From an uncultured Lachnospiraceae bacterium (GTDB taxonomy: Bacteria; Bacillota; Clostridia; Lachnospirales; Lachnospiraceae), in the NCBI GenBank assembly GCA_947164605.1, contig CAMUXE010000010.1, positions 23,690 to 87,689 of the forward strand: a DNA stretch of 64,000 nucleotides, given 5' to 3'. This document shows positions 29,574 to 38,981 of the stretch, piece after piece. The notes beneath the pieces were generated by a model. That model was not told where the DNA came from. It was given only the letters and a program-made list of their open reading frames with translations, and ran no database searches. The number at the start of each line of letters is the position of its first letter. The stretch's first letter is position 1. The position numbers were made by a program, and so were the translations under genes.

Positions 29574-30128
29574 ATGAATTTTTTTAATCTTGTAACTATT
29601 GATGAAAGCATAGTTTTGGCCTGCCTTGGAGCAACATTGATTCTTGCATTAATTGGTTTTATAATTGCTATAGTGGCATGCGCAAAGGCGTCAAAACTTA
29701 GAAAAAAATATGAGGCCTTTATGGCTGGAGAAGATGGGAAGTCGATTGAAGAATTAATCAAGTCTAATCTTTCGGATGTAAACGCTATCAAGAAGGTTAC
29801 TAACGAGAATATGGCTTCAATTGAGGATTTATACGATAAACTTCAGTTCACATTCCAGAAAGTTGGCCTAATAAAGTATGACGCATTTCACGAGATGGGC
29901 GGAAAACTTAGTTTTGCTCTATGCATGCTGGATAAGAACAATACTGGAGTATTGCTCAATGTAATGCACAGCAATACAGGTTGTTTTGCCTATGTTAAGG
30001 AAATTGTGCAGGGTAAGGCCTTCCTTGAGCTTGGAAATGAGGAAGAGCAGGCACTCAATGAGGCAGTAGCTGGAAAACGCGGCAGTGTTGACTTCGAGCC
30101 TGAATATAACGAAATTTTGAATAAGTAA
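29574..30128 (+). CDS. DUF4446 family membrane protein
   Basis: 184-residue protein with one strong N-terminal membrane helix (ACLGATLILALIGFIIAIVA), a short coiled stretch and a compact C-terminal domain with KVGLIKYDAFHEMGGKLSFA, characteristic of DUF4446. Such genes commonly follow parB in clostridia; function unknown. ATG at 29574, 21 nt after parB. Confidence 0.88.
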   Translation: MNFFNLVTIDESIVLACLGATLILALIGFIIAIVACAKASKLRKKYEAFMAGEDGKSIEELIKSNLSDVNAIKKVTNENMASIEDLYDKLQFTFQKVGLIKYDAFHEMGGKLSFALCMLDKNNTGVLLNVMHSNTGCFAYVKEIVQGKAFLELGNEEEQALNEAVAGKRGSVDFEPEYNEILNK

Positions 30129-30237
30129 TTAAAATTAGTAATTGAATTCAGTGACTGAATAAGTAATTGAATTCAGTACTGAATTAAATAATTGAATTAA
30201 GTAATTAAAATAAGTAATTGAATTAAGTAATTAATAT
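30125..30237. repeat. 13-bp repeats before serS
   Basis: About nine units of AGTAATTGAATTA type (12-14 bp each, with variants AGTAATTAAAATA and AGTACTGAATTA) fill the gap between the DUF4446 gene and serS. No T-box leader is present, though serS is T-box controlled in many Firmicutes. Confidence 0.8.
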
Positions 30238-30254
30238 GAAAAGAGGACATAAAT

Positions 30255-31556
30255 ATGTTAGACATGAAATTTTTAAGAGAGAATCCTGATATCGTTAAGG
30301 AGAATATTAAGAAGAAGTTCCAGGATGCTAAGCTTCCACTTGTTGATGAAGTTATAGAGCTTGATGACAAGTCAAGAAAGATTCAGCAGGAAACTGATGA
30401 GATGCGTTCTTACAAGAATAAGATTGCCGGTGAGATTGGTAAGCTTATGGGACAGGGGAAGAAAGAAGAGGCTGAACAGCTCAAGGCTGAGGCTGCTAAG
30501 AAAAATGCTGAGAACGATGGCAAGCTCAAGGATCTTGATGACGAGAAGGCTAAGCTTGACGCAAGAATTCGTGAGATTATGCTCACAATTCCAAATATAA
30601 TTGATCCAAGTGTTCCTATTGGCAAGGATGATTCTTGTAATGTTGAAATTGAAAAGTTCGGCGAGCCTGTAGTTCCTGATTTTGATATTCCTTATCACTC
30701 AGATATTATGGAGAGCTTTAACGGACTTGACAAGGAAGCTGCTGGTAGAGTTGCCGGTGAAGGTTTCTATTACCTTATGGGCGATATTGCAAGACTTCAC
30801 TCAGCTGTTATCTCTTATGCTAGAGATTTCATGATTGATAAGGGATTTACTTACTGCATTCCTCCATACATGATCAGAAGCCGTGTAGTTGACGGCGTTA
30901 TGAGTTTCGCAGAGATGGATTCTATGATGTACAAGATTGAGGGTGAGGATCTTTACCTTATCGGTACAAGTGAGCACTCAATGATTGGTAAGTTTATCGA
31001 CACAATCACAGACGAAGATAAGTTACCTATGACACTTACAAGCTATTCACCATGTTTCCGTAAGGAAAAGGGAGCTCACGGTGTTGAGGAGAGAGGTGTT
31101 TACAGAATTCACCAGTTCGAAAAGCAGGAGATGATCGTTGTTTGTAAGCCAGAAGAGGCTATGGATTGGTATAACAAGCTTTGGAGCTATACAGTTGAGC
31201 TCTTTAGATCACTTGATATTCCAGTAAGAACTCTTGAGTGTTGTTCTGGCGACCTTGCAGATCTTAAGGTTAAGTCTTGTGATGTAGAGGCTTGGAGCCC
31301 AAGACAGAAGAAGTACTTTGAGGTTGGCTCATGCTCTAACTTAGGTGATGCTCAGGCTAGACGTCTCAACATCAAGGTTAAGGGTAAGGATAAGAAAAAG
31401 TATCTTGCAAATACACTTAACAACACTGTTGTAGCACCACCAAGAATGCTCATCGCTTTCCTTGAGAATAATCTTCAGGCAGACGGAAGTGTTAAGATTC
31501 CAAAGGCTCTTCAGCCATACATGGGTGGCAAGGAAAAGCTCGAGAAGGTTAAATAA
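30255..31556 (+). CDS. serS: Seryl-tRNA synthetase
   Basis: Class II synthetase charging tRNA-Ser. 433 residues with the N-terminal coiled-coil arm (about residues 30-105), motif 2 SPCFRKEKGAHGVEERGVYR followed by IHQFEK, and motif 3 in NNTVVAPPRMLIAFLEN. ATG at 30255 after AAGAGGA. A tRNA-Ser(GCT) gene is found later in the window. Confidence 0.97.
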   Translation: MLDMKFLRENPDIVKENIKKKFQDAKLPLVDEVIELDDKSRKIQQETDEMRSYKNKIAGEIGKLMGQGKKEEAEQLKAEAAKKNAENDGKLKDLDDEKAKLDARIREIMLTIPNIIDPSVPIGKDDSCNVEIEKFGEPVVPDFDIPYHSDIMESFNGLDKEAAGRVAGEGFYYLMGDIARLHSAVISYARDFMIDKGFTYCIPPYMIRSRVVDGVMSFAEMDSMMYKIEGEDLYLIGTSEHSMIGKFIDTITDEDKLPMTLTSYSPCFRKEKGAHGVEERGVYRIHQFEKQEMIVVCKPEEAMDWYNKLWSYTVELFRSLDIPVRTLECCSGDLADLKVKSCDVEAWSPRQKKYFEVGSCSNLGDAQARRLNIKVKGKDKKKYLANTLNNTVVAPPRMLIAFLENNLQADGSVKIPKALQPYMGGKEKLEKVK

Positions 31557-31613
31557 TAACAGAGGATAGTAAATTTTATTGGGGAAAATACCTCGTAATT
31601 TGGAGGCTTTTGT

Positions 31614-32651
31614 ATGAGACTTGTAGAGATAGATAAACTCACTGGAAACGAAATCCTTGCGGTTCCAGTGATGTCGCCAACTGATCAGGTTTTGATTCAG
31701 GCAGATACTCAATTGAGGGGAGAGTATCTTGACAGACTTAGGTCCTATAATCTGGATGCTGTCTATGTAAAGGATGAGGAAACATTTACCGCGGAGGAGA
31801 CTTTTGAGTCTTCGGAAAATATTGTGAAGAGCGTGCTTGATAAGCACATCTACAAGCACAATAATGACCTTAAAATGATAAGTGAAGCTGCAGATCGCAT
31901 CATTACAAGTGTTCTGAGCGAACCTGAGGTTCTAGAGAGCGTTACTGAGATTAGAAATATAAGTACTGATATGTACTCTCACTGCATAAATGTCTGTATC
32001 ATGTCGACTATTTTGGCTTTGAGACTGAAGATGAATGAGCGACAGGTTAAGAATATTTCAACTGGAGCCATTCTCCACGATATAGGTCTTAAGTTTATCA
32101 ATGTTCCATACATGGATGTAGATATCGATGAGATGACTGCGGAAAATGCTGTGGAATACAAGAAACATACAATATTTGGCTATAACTCAATCCAGACTGA
32201 AAACTGGATTCCAGATGTTGCCAAGGAAATTATACTCATGCATCACGAGCAGATTGATGGAAACGGTTTTCCTTTCCGTCACAAGGGAGATAGGCTGAAA
32301 GAGGAAGTTAAGTTGGTTGCTTTGTGCGACACATTTGACGCGCTTATCAGTGGTATCGGTGCTAAAAAGATGAAAATCTATGAGGCAATTGAGTATATTA
32401 AGGTGAATTTGGGCTATAAGTTTGACAGAACTATTGCTGAAAAGCTGCTTGAGACTATTGCTGTCTATCCTGTAGGAACCAGGGTTATCACTAACACTGG
32501 CGAACTTGCGATTGTTGTCAGACAGAACCGCGAGTCTACTGACAGACCTGTAATCAAGCTGCTTAAGATGGCTGACGGAACACCTTATACTGAGGCAAAA
32601 GAGATTAACATGTTTAGAGTTTTGACAGTCTTTATTGTCGATACTCTGTAA
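31614..32651 (+). CDS. HD-GYP-type phosphodiesterase-like protein
   Basis: 345-residue protein with a short N-terminal region and a C-terminal HD-GYP domain: YSHCINVCIMS, the HD motif ILHDIGLKFI, HHEQIDGNGFPFRHKGDRL (GFP in place of the name-giving GYP) and LCDTFDALISG. This family usually degrades cyclic di-GMP; the GFP variant leaves activity plausible but unproven. About 70 residues follow the HD domain, containing PVGTRVITNTGELAIVVRQN. ATG at 31614 after a weak TGGAGG. Confidence 0.88.
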   Translation: MRLVEIDKLTGNEILAVPVMSPTDQVLIQADTQLRGEYLDRLRSYNLDAVYVKDEETFTAEETFESSENIVKSVLDKHIYKHNNDLKMISEAADRIITSVLSEPEVLESVTEIRNISTDMYSHCINVCIMSTILALRLKMNERQVKNISTGAILHDIGLKFINVPYMDVDIDEMTAENAVEYKKHTIFGYNSIQTENWIPDVAKEIILMHHEQIDGNGFPFRHKGDRLKEEVKLVALCDTFDALISGIGAKKMKIYEAIEYIKVNLGYKFDRTIAEKLLETIAVYPVGTRVITNTGELAIVVRQNRESTDRPVIKLLKMADGTPYTEAKEINMFRVLTVFIVDTL

Positions 32652-32717
32652 GTATAGGTAGGGGCTTTAGGGCTGAATTTGTCCATTGATTTAGGACTGG
32701 CTTAGGATGGTGATGAT

Positions 32718-33665
32718 ATGAATCTGTACACAAATTCAATTGGTTTTGGACATGGAAGAGGCGTTAGAGAAGAGGTTGAGCAGATCTTTTCACAGGCTGA
32801 TTTTAGTACAATTAGGGAAATTGAAGGAGTTGACAGGGCTATCTGCCAGGTTAGGGTTAGTGAGAGGACTTATCTCAACGCCTATGGAAGATTTATTGAT
32901 GGCGAATTTAGACCAGACCTAATCTATCCGGCTATCATGTGCAAGCATGACTATAAGGATGTGGACATAAGTTTTGAGAGACATGTATCGACTGAAGAAT
33001 ACACTGGCGTGATTGAACTCAAAAACTATGGGACTATCATTTTTTTCTATCTCAACAATCCGGATGGCTATCTAGAATACATTTGCCGCAGAGTTGGCGA
33101 TGAGGATGATAATTTGAGGGATTTTATCAAGCCTTATGGCTTGAAGGAGTTTTTGATTGATTTTCACAGTGGCCTTGAGGGGGAGAAGTTTAGACTTAAA
33201 TCCCTTGGCTTAGTTGGCTTGTCAAGCGAGGGCAGGATTATACTTCCAGCCAGGGATGCTGAGGCAAGAGTTGATATGTCAAGAAAGCGCAAGGAGAAAC
33301 AGAAGCTTTTTATTGAGGCCAGCAATGGCGATGAGGACGCTATTGGTGAGCTCAACAGTTTTGATGTTGAGGAATACAGCAATCTTATAAGGCGTTATGA
33401 GAATGAGGATATTTACTCGATTGTAAATACAACTTTTATGCCATGTGGCGTGGAGTGCGACCAATATATGGTAATTGGTGAGATTACGGGCTTTAGCCAG
33501 GAGACTAATCGTTTCACCAATCAGATAATATATATGCTGAGATTAGATTGCAATGGCTTAAAACTGAATGTGGCTATAGCAAGTTCTTGCCTTGTCGGTG
33601 AAATTAAGGTGGGATACAGGTTTAAGGGTAGAATCTGGCTACAGGGTAATGTGGACTTTGACTGA
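32718..33665 (+). CDS. DUF3881-like conserved hypothetical protein
   Basis: 315-residue soluble protein without membrane segments. It resembles the DUF3881 family of Lachnospiraceae (IGFGHGRGVREEVEQIFSQA start; MPCGVECDQYMVIGEITGF near the C-terminus). A short charged helix (ARVDMSRKRKEKQKLFIEAS) lies in the middle. No catalytic motif is apparent and function is unknown. It follows the HD-GYP gene after 66 nt, perhaps in one operon. Confidence 0.7.
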   Translation: MNLYTNSIGFGHGRGVREEVEQIFSQADFSTIREIEGVDRAICQVRVSERTYLNAYGRFIDGEFRPDLIYPAIMCKHDYKDVDISFERHVSTEEYTGVIELKNYGTIIFFYLNNPDGYLEYICRRVGDEDDNLRDFIKPYGLKEFLIDFHSGLEGEKFRLKSLGLVGLSSEGRIILPARDAEARVDMSRKRKEKQKLFIEASNGDEDAIGELNSFDVEEYSNLIRRYENEDIYSIVNTTFMPCGVECDQYMVIGEITGFSQETNRFTNQIIYMLRLDCNGLKLNVAIASSCLVGEIKVGYRFKGRIWLQGNVDFD

Positions 33666-33688
33666 CTATAGTTTTAGTTTGCATACAA

Positions 33689-33717
33689 TTGACCTTAACT
33701 TTATCCTGTGCTACAAT
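33689..33717 (+). promoter_or_regulatory. Promoter of tRNA-Arg
   Basis: TTGACC (33689-33694) and TACAAT (33712-33717), spacer 17 bp, ending 19 nt before the tRNA. Confidence 0.8.
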
Positions 33718-33735
33718 ATACAGGCATATGAATAT

Positions 33736-33809
33736 GTTTTCGTAGCTCAGCTGGATAGAGCACTCGCCTCCTAAGCGAGGGGTCGGGCGTTCGAATCGCC
33801 TCGGGAACA
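33736..33809 (+). tRNA. tRNA-Arg(CCT)
   Basis: Complete cloverleaf of 74 nt. Acceptor GTTTTCG pairs with CGGGAAC. The anticodon stem CTCGC/GCGAG encloses loop CTCCTAA with anticodon CCT (33770-33772). The T-arm is GGGCG-TTCGAAT-CGCCT, with discriminator A. CCA is not encoded. It reads AGG arginine codons. Confidence 0.97.
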
Positions 33810-33820
33810 CTGAATGCATA

Positions 33821-33850
33821 AGAGAACCACTTGTTGGTTCTCTTTTTTTT
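33821..33850 (+). terminator. Terminator after tRNA-Arg
   Basis: AGAGAACCA (33821-33829) pairs with TGGTTCTCT (33835-33843), followed by a T run. Confidence 0.9.
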
Positions 33851-33913
33851 GTCCTTAATTAGGGGTATAATTAGGAAAAATGTACTTAATTGTGATTGAT
33901 GAAAGGAATTATT

Positions 33914-35362
33914 ATGAAGGTTTGCTTGTTAAATGATTCATTCCCGCCAGTTATAGACGGTGTGGCCAATGTTGTGATGAACTATGCAAAAATCATGACT
34001 GAGGATGGCCTCGCCGAGGTCGAAGTGGGAACTCCACGCTACCCTGATACTGACTACACTGGCTATCCTTATAGGGTAGTTCCTTATCAGAGCTTTGACA
34101 CAACAAAGATAGTTAAGGGTTACAGGGCCGGCAATCCATTTGTTATTTCGGAACTCAAGAATTTGGCTGATTTTGAGCCAGACTTGATTCACAGCCACTG
34201 CCCAGTATCTTCGACACTTTTGGCTAGAATGCTTCGTACAAAGACAGAGGCACCGCTGGTTTTTACCTATCACACAAAGTTTGATATAGATATAGCTAAG
34301 GCTGTTAAGTCTCGCCTGATTCAGGAGGGAACGATAAAGGCTCTTGTGTCCAATATTGAGGCCTGCGATGAGGTTTGGGTTGTGAGCCAGGGGGCGGGTG
34401 AGAATCTCAGATCTCTTGGCTTTGAGGGCGAATACAGAGTTGTCAACAATGGTGTGGACTTTCCTAAGGGAAAAGTGTCAGATGAAAAAATAAGAGAGGC
34501 CTGCAAGGGATATGATTTGCCGTCGGGACTTCCAGTTTTCCTCTATGTCGGTAGAATAATTAAGTATAAGGGTATACCTATGATTCTTGAGGCATTGGGC
34601 AAGCTTAAGAGGGATGGCTATGACTTTAGAATGGTCTTTATTGGCTCAGGCCCAGATATGGATGAGAGCAAGGAAATAGCTCGACAAGAAGGTTTGCTTG
34701 ATAGCACAGATGGGGCTGATAAGGCTATATTTGTGGGACCTATCTATGACAGAGACTTGCTCAGAGCATGGAATTCTAGATGTGATCTTTTCCTCTTTCC
34801 TTCAACATACGATACTAACGGAATTGTGGTACGTGAAGCTGCAGCTTGCGGATTAGCAAGTGTATTAATAAAAGATTCCTGTGCGGCAGAGGGAATTACT
34901 GATAGGGGCAATGGATTCCTTATAGAGGAAAATGCTGATTCTATGCACAACTTACTGCTCAAACTTTGCAAGGAGCCTGAGCTTATGAAAAAGGCGGGAA
35001 GCAGGGCCATGAATGAAATCTATATATCCTGGGAGCAGAGCGTCAAGGAGGCTCATGAGCTTTATGGTCAGATTATAGAGAAGAAAAAGGCTGGTCTCTA
35101 TACTACTAAGCGTCACAGATTTGCCGGCAATATCAAGGAGATTACAGACGACATGGTGCTTGAAACCAGGGCTTTAATCAATATGCCAACTAGAATTTAT
35201 GACGACATGTTGGACAATGTTGAAGAATTTAAAATTGATATGGAACTGAATACTGAAGAGTTCAAAAAGCTTTTGAGAGAGAATTATGAGGACTTTCGCA
35301 TAAAGAGGGCGAATTTGAAAAAGAAGACTTATGACAGGCTTTATAATATGTTCAAATTCTAA
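33914..35362 (+). CDS. GT4 glycosyltransferase (diacylglycerol glucosyltransferase-like)
   Basis: 482-residue GT-B enzyme. The N-terminus MKVCLLNDSFPPVIDGVANV and LIHSHCPVSSTLLARML resemble diacylglycerol and lipoteichoic-anchor glucosyltransferases. The donor site has FLYVGRIIKYKGIPMILEAL and the ExE-like PSTYDTNGIVVREAAACGLA. A C-terminal extension of about 90 residues is charged and probably helical. ATG at 33914 with AAAGGA. With the GH13 gene 43 nt later it may form a small carbohydrate operon. The acceptor (lipid or other) is not certain. Confidence 0.85.
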   Translation: MKVCLLNDSFPPVIDGVANVVMNYAKIMTEDGLAEVEVGTPRYPDTDYTGYPYRVVPYQSFDTTKIVKGYRAGNPFVISELKNLADFEPDLIHSHCPVSSTLLARMLRTKTEAPLVFTYHTKFDIDIAKAVKSRLIQEGTIKALVSNIEACDEVWVVSQGAGENLRSLGFEGEYRVVNNGVDFPKGKVSDEKIREACKGYDLPSGLPVFLYVGRIIKYKGIPMILEALGKLKRDGYDFRMVFIGSGPDMDESKEIARQEGLLDSTDGADKAIFVGPIYDRDLLRAWNSRCDLFLFPSTYDTNGIVVREAAACGLASVLIKDSCAAEGITDRGNGFLIEENADSMHNLLLKLCKEPELMKKAGSRAMNEIYISWEQSVKEAHELYGQIIEKKKAGLYTTKRHRFAGNIKEITDDMVLETRALINMPTRIYDDMLDNVEEFKIDMELNTEEFKKLLRENYEDFRIKRANLKKKTYDRLYNMFKF

Positions 35363-35405
35363 AATCTAGGGCTTCATTTGGCGCTTGCGGCTTAGGAGGT
35401 TGGCT

Positions 35406-37070
35406 ATGAATGATTGGTACAAGAAAATGGCTTTTTATCAGATATGGATCAGAAGCTTTAAAGATGGCAACGAAGATGGAATCGGCGACTTGTATGGAGT
35501 TTATGATAAGCTCGAATATATAAAGAGCTTGGGGGTAGATGGTATCTGGTTTTCACCTCTATATCCTTCACCAAATGCTGATTACGGATATGACATAGCT
35601 GACTATAAGGATATCCACAAGGATTATGGAGATCTGGGCCAGTTCAAAAAGGTTTTGGCTAAGGCACATGATTTGGGGCTTAAGGTCATTATGGATTTGG
35701 TTGTTAATCATACATCTGACGAGCATCCTTGGTTTCTTGAGAGTAAGAAGAGCAAGGACAATCCTTACAGTGATTACTATATCTGGAGGGACGCAAAGAA
35801 GGGGAAACTGCCAAATAACTGGGAAAGTCTCTTTGAAGGAAAGGCTTGGGAATACTGCCATGAGAGAGACCAGTACTATTTACACATATTTGCCAAGAAG
35901 CAGCCTGATTTAAATATGGATAATCCCAAGGTTAGGGAAGAAGTCAAATCAATCATGCGTTTTTGGCTAGATATGGGAGTTGACGGATTCAGGGAGGATG
36001 TAATCAATTTTATTTCCAAGAAGGAGGGCCTTCCAAACGGACTTCCCTTTATTCCTATGGCCAATGGAATGCCATATTACAAGGATGGCCCACATATTCA
36101 TGACTATCTTGCCGAATTCAGAGAGGTTGCCAGCGAGTATGACTGTTTCCTTCTAGGTGAAGGTCCTATGACTACGACAAAATCAGCACTCAAGTATATG
36201 ACAGGCCATCACAAGAATCTTGACATGATGTTTAATTTTGATCATATGATGGCGGATTGTTTTATGACTGAGTATATTCACAGACCATTTGATTTAAGAA
36301 GGCTTAAAAAGGCCTTTTCTAAGTGGCAGTATGAATTAAATGGTAAGGCTTGGAACACACTCTATCTGGAAAATCATGATCATCCGCGCATTATCAGCAG
36401 ATATGGCGATGAGAAGCATTTCCACAGAGAGAGCGGAACTATGTTGGCTGCATCCTACATATTTCAACAGGGAACTCCTTTTATCTACCAAGGTCAGGAG
36501 ATTGGCATGACTAATATTCACCTTAGAGATATAGAGCAGTACGTGGATGTGTCATCTAAAACTAATTTCTATCGCTTTCACACGGATGAGCCGCTCAGCA
36601 AGAGGATGGCAAGGATTTACCACTCAAGCCGAGATTCTTCAAGGACTCCAATGCAGTGGAATGGTGAGAAGTATGCCGGTTTTAGTGGGGCTAAACCTTG
36701 GTTTTACGTCAATTCAAATTATAAGAAGATTAATGTTGAGACTGAGGAAAAGGATCCATACAGCATACTTAACTTCTATCGCAAGTGCCTGAAATTGAGG
36801 AAGGATAATGATGTTTTTCTCTGGGGAAGTTATAAAGAATACTTTAAGGGACATCCATTTCTTTATGTATATGAGAGGGCTTACAAGGACAAGAGGATGC
36901 TTGTGGTCTGTTCTTTTGCAGATAGGCCATTAGCCTTGAGAATTCCAAGGGAGTATGAGAAAGACAAGTCTAGATGCAGGCTTAGGCTTATACTTGATAA
37001 TTATCCAAGGGAAGATAGGCTTAAGGGTTTACTCAAGCCATATGAAGTAAGAATATATGAGATCTTATAG
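35406..37070 (+). CDS. GH13 alpha-glucosidase
   Basis: 554-residue GH13 enzyme of the oligo-1,6-glucosidase/alpha-glucosidase kind, probably cytoplasmic (no signal peptide). Family regions are present: region I DLVVNHTSDEHPWF, nucleophile Asp in GVDGFREDVINF, acid/base Glu in FLLGEGPMTTTKSALKY, and the third acid in YLENHDHPRIISRYGD. The start is the ATG at 35406 (MNDWYKKMAFYQIWIRSFKD) with AGGAGG. It likely cleaves alpha-1,6 or alpha-1,4 glucosides from starch or isomaltose; exact specificity cannot be read. Confidence 0.9.
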   Translation: MNDWYKKMAFYQIWIRSFKDGNEDGIGDLYGVYDKLEYIKSLGVDGIWFSPLYPSPNADYGYDIADYKDIHKDYGDLGQFKKVLAKAHDLGLKVIMDLVVNHTSDEHPWFLESKKSKDNPYSDYYIWRDAKKGKLPNNWESLFEGKAWEYCHERDQYYLHIFAKKQPDLNMDNPKVREEVKSIMRFWLDMGVDGFREDVINFISKKEGLPNGLPFIPMANGMPYYKDGPHIHDYLAEFREVASEYDCFLLGEGPMTTTKSALKYMTGHHKNLDMMFNFDHMMADCFMTEYIHRPFDLRRLKKAFSKWQYELNGKAWNTLYLENHDHPRIISRYGDEKHFHRESGTMLAASYIFQQGTPFIYQGQEIGMTNIHLRDIEQYVDVSSKTNFYRFHTDEPLSKRMARIYHSSRDSSRTPMQWNGEKYAGFSGAKPWFYVNSNYKKINVETEEKDPYSILNFYRKCLKLRKDNDVFLWGSYKEYFKGHPFLYVYERAYKDKRMLVVCSFADRPLALRIPREYEKDKSRCRLRLILDNYPREDRLKGLLKPYEVRIYEIL

Positions 37071-37097
37071 AAAATGAGAGATTAGGGAGGAGAAAAT

Positions 37098-37212
37098 ATG
37101 GATGGGTTTTGGGGAGCAGTAAAGGTGTTTTTTTATCTGTATAACAGTGATAATATGCGTTATAATCGTAAGTTTTGCAGCGCTTATGCTTTTTTTGATT
37201 TATGAGAATTAA
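37098..37212 (+). pseudogene. Tiny membrane protein gene with a T7 frameshift
   Basis: GGGAGGAG precedes an ATG at 37098. As written the frame gives 35 residues ending at 37205 (MDGFWGAVKVFFYLYNSDNM...). If the run of seven T at 37128-37134 were six, the frame would give a coherent 37-residue protein, MDGFWGAVKVFF followed by ICITVIICVIIVSFAALMLF and a short tail, a single membrane helix. A sequencing error, phase variation by slippage, or decay could explain it. Confidence 0.45.
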
Positions 37213-37231
37213 GACTTAAACGTAGTCTTGA

Positions 37232-37260
37232 TTGACACAAAGCTGGTGAAAGCTTAAAAT
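37232..37260 (+). promoter_or_regulatory. Promoter at the left edge of the surface-polymer cluster
   Basis: TTGACA (37232-37237) and TAAAAT (37255-37260), spacer 17 bp. It reads into the acyltransferase pseudogene and possibly the whole AT-rich cluster. Confidence 0.75.
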
Positions 37261-37281
37261 TATCTCATTGAAAGTACGTAA

Positions 37282-37820
37282 AATAATTATTTTTCAGATT
37301 GTGATTTTCATGATATTAGAACAGTAAATGATATTGTCGTAAATATGCCTAGAAATGTAAAAATTGGAAACCATGTTTGGATTACAATGGACAATATTAT
37401 ATATAAGGGATGTAATATTGAAGATAATGTAATAATAGGCCCTAAGTGTATATGTAAGAATAAAATAGAGAGTAATACTGTATATACCCAGGGGCTAACT
37501 CCAATTAAAAAACAACTAAAGGGAAAGTGGTGTGTGGAAAATACATCAAGATTTATGGATGTATATAATTCTAAAAAAATAATCTTAGTTGGATATGGGA
37601 AATTGGGTAAAGAATTTTATAAAAAAATAAAGACAGGATTATATCGATTATTGATAAGTCGGAATCAGAAATGACAATTTCTATTAAAGAATTTTATAAA
37701 AGTCATAGATTAATAGATGACGATCATGTGTTTGTTATCGGAAGTATAAAATACTATGATGAGGTGTATAGAACGATAAGAAAGTATTATCCAAATAGTT
37801 TAATTGTGAGTTGTAAATAA
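37282..37820 (+). pseudogene. Broken acyltransferase-Rossmann fusion gene
   Basis: Remnant of a left-handed beta-helix (hexapeptide) acyltransferase. SDCDFHDIRTVNDIVVNMPR and KIGNHVWITMDNIIYKGCNI are recognisable but lack their 5' part. The repeat region is joined to a Rossmann-like module (KKIILVGYGKLGKEFYKKIK). Near 37640 the frame shifts; the rest (DKSESEMTISIKEFYKSHRL, then VFVIGSIKYYDEVYRTIRKY) continues in another frame to a stop at 37818-37820. It is probably non-functional and marks the edge of an exchangeable cluster. Confidence 0.75.
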
Positions 37821-37871
37821 ATTGCAGAGAATATGACTGCTTGTAAAAATTAATATATTTAAAGGGAGTGA

Positions 37872-38981
37872 ATGATGATAGATAATGAACAATACTTATT
37901 ACCAATGGTGAATTGCGGAAAAGAAACATATGCTTGTAGCTTGGAAAGTAACATTTTCTGCAAGATTGTTGATGATCAGGTAGAATATATAACATCGTTT
38001 GAAAATGAAAGATATAATAAAAGGTTTTTGTTTGCTGATGCGATATTAGTAGAGGATAGGATATATCTTTCACCAAGATCAGCAAAAGGTATATATGTTT
38101 TTAATATTTCGTCAGGTAAAATGGATTTTATCGAATTAGAAATACCTAAAAACATAAATGCAAGTGCTGATAATAAAATGTCGATGTTAAAATACTATAA
38201 AGGTAAAATATTTGTTATGCCTGCAACATATCCCTACATTGTAGTTATTGATCCTCATAATTTAAATATTGAATATATTAAATTTGAAAGTGATTATAAA
38301 TATGATTTTACAACACAGGGAGAAGTGGATGAAAATTTGATATATTTAGTAGCTTATTCTACTCCAGTAATTTTAATGTTTGATATGGATCTTTTAAATA
38401 TAAGTTTAAATGTGTATAACAAAACAGATGGTGCTGTTAGTGTTAATAAATTTGATAATAAATTATATGTTACAACATCAAGTAGTAGACCATATATTAC
38501 AGTTATAAATTTGGATACAAAGCAAAAGGATATTGTAGAATTTGAAAATAAAGAATTAGTTGTTGAAGCTTCAGATAGAGCCTTTTCAGCTTCATTTATA
38601 AAATCTGAATTTATGTATTTAATTCCAACGGGGTTAAATGCAGTAATAAAATTTGAATGCAAAACATATGACTATGAGATAACAGATATACCAGGTGTCT
38701 TTTTTGATGATAAAAATTTGAATTGTACAAACAAAGATGATAAAACATTATATTTTTATAGACGAAAGAACATGTGGAATGAAAATCGAGTTCAAACTAA
38801 AATGTTATTAGATACATTTGAAGTAGAAAATATAACATATGTGATAAAGCATAATAATGAATTAATGAAATATATATTTAATAGTGCATTGACAACGAAT
38901 AATACTATTTATGAATCAAAATTGTCGACATTAAATGATTTTATTGCATATCTAGATATTGGTGGTAGCTATGAGAATTAA
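37872..38981 (+). CDS. Unknown protein, probable beta-propeller, in surface-polymer cluster
   Basis: 369 residues, no signal peptide or membrane helix. It contains repeated beta-strand blocks spaced about 45 residues apart (SPRSAKGIYVFNISSGKMDF, MPATYPYIVVIDPHNLNIEY, KFDNKLYVTTSSSRPYITVI), suggesting a propeller of roughly six blades. The last 70 residues are charged and helical. I do not recognise a family. Two adjacent ATGs (37872, 37875) follow AAAGGGAG; the second is better spaced. It overlaps the next gene by 11 nt. Confidence 0.75.
   Translation: MMIDNEQYLLPMVNCGKETYACSLESNIFCKIVDDQVEYITSFENERYNKRFLFADAILVEDRIYLSPRSAKGIYVFNISSGKMDFIELEIPKNINASADNKMSMLKYYKGKIFVMPATYPYIVVIDPHNLNIEYIKFESDYKYDFTTQGEVDENLIYLVAYSTPVILMFDMDLLNISLNVYNKTDGAVSVNKFDNKLYVTTSSSRPYITVINLDTKQKDIVEFENKELVVEASDRAFSASFIKSEFMYLIPTGLNAVIKFECKTYDYEITDIPGVFFDDKNLNCTNKDDKTLYFYRRKNMWNENRVQTKMLLDTFEVENITYVIKHNNELMKYIFNSALTTNNTIYESKLSTLNDFIAYLDIGGSYEN

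Noticed and set aside
30129..30254. T-box leader before serS
   Set aside because: The gap is short, made of 13-bp repeats, and has no T-box sequence or terminator/antiterminator pair.
33736..37260. tRNA-Arg as an attachment site for an integrated element next to the AT-rich cluster
   Set aside because: No integrase gene and no repeat of the tRNA 3' end were seen between the tRNA and the cluster, and two core-like genes lie between.
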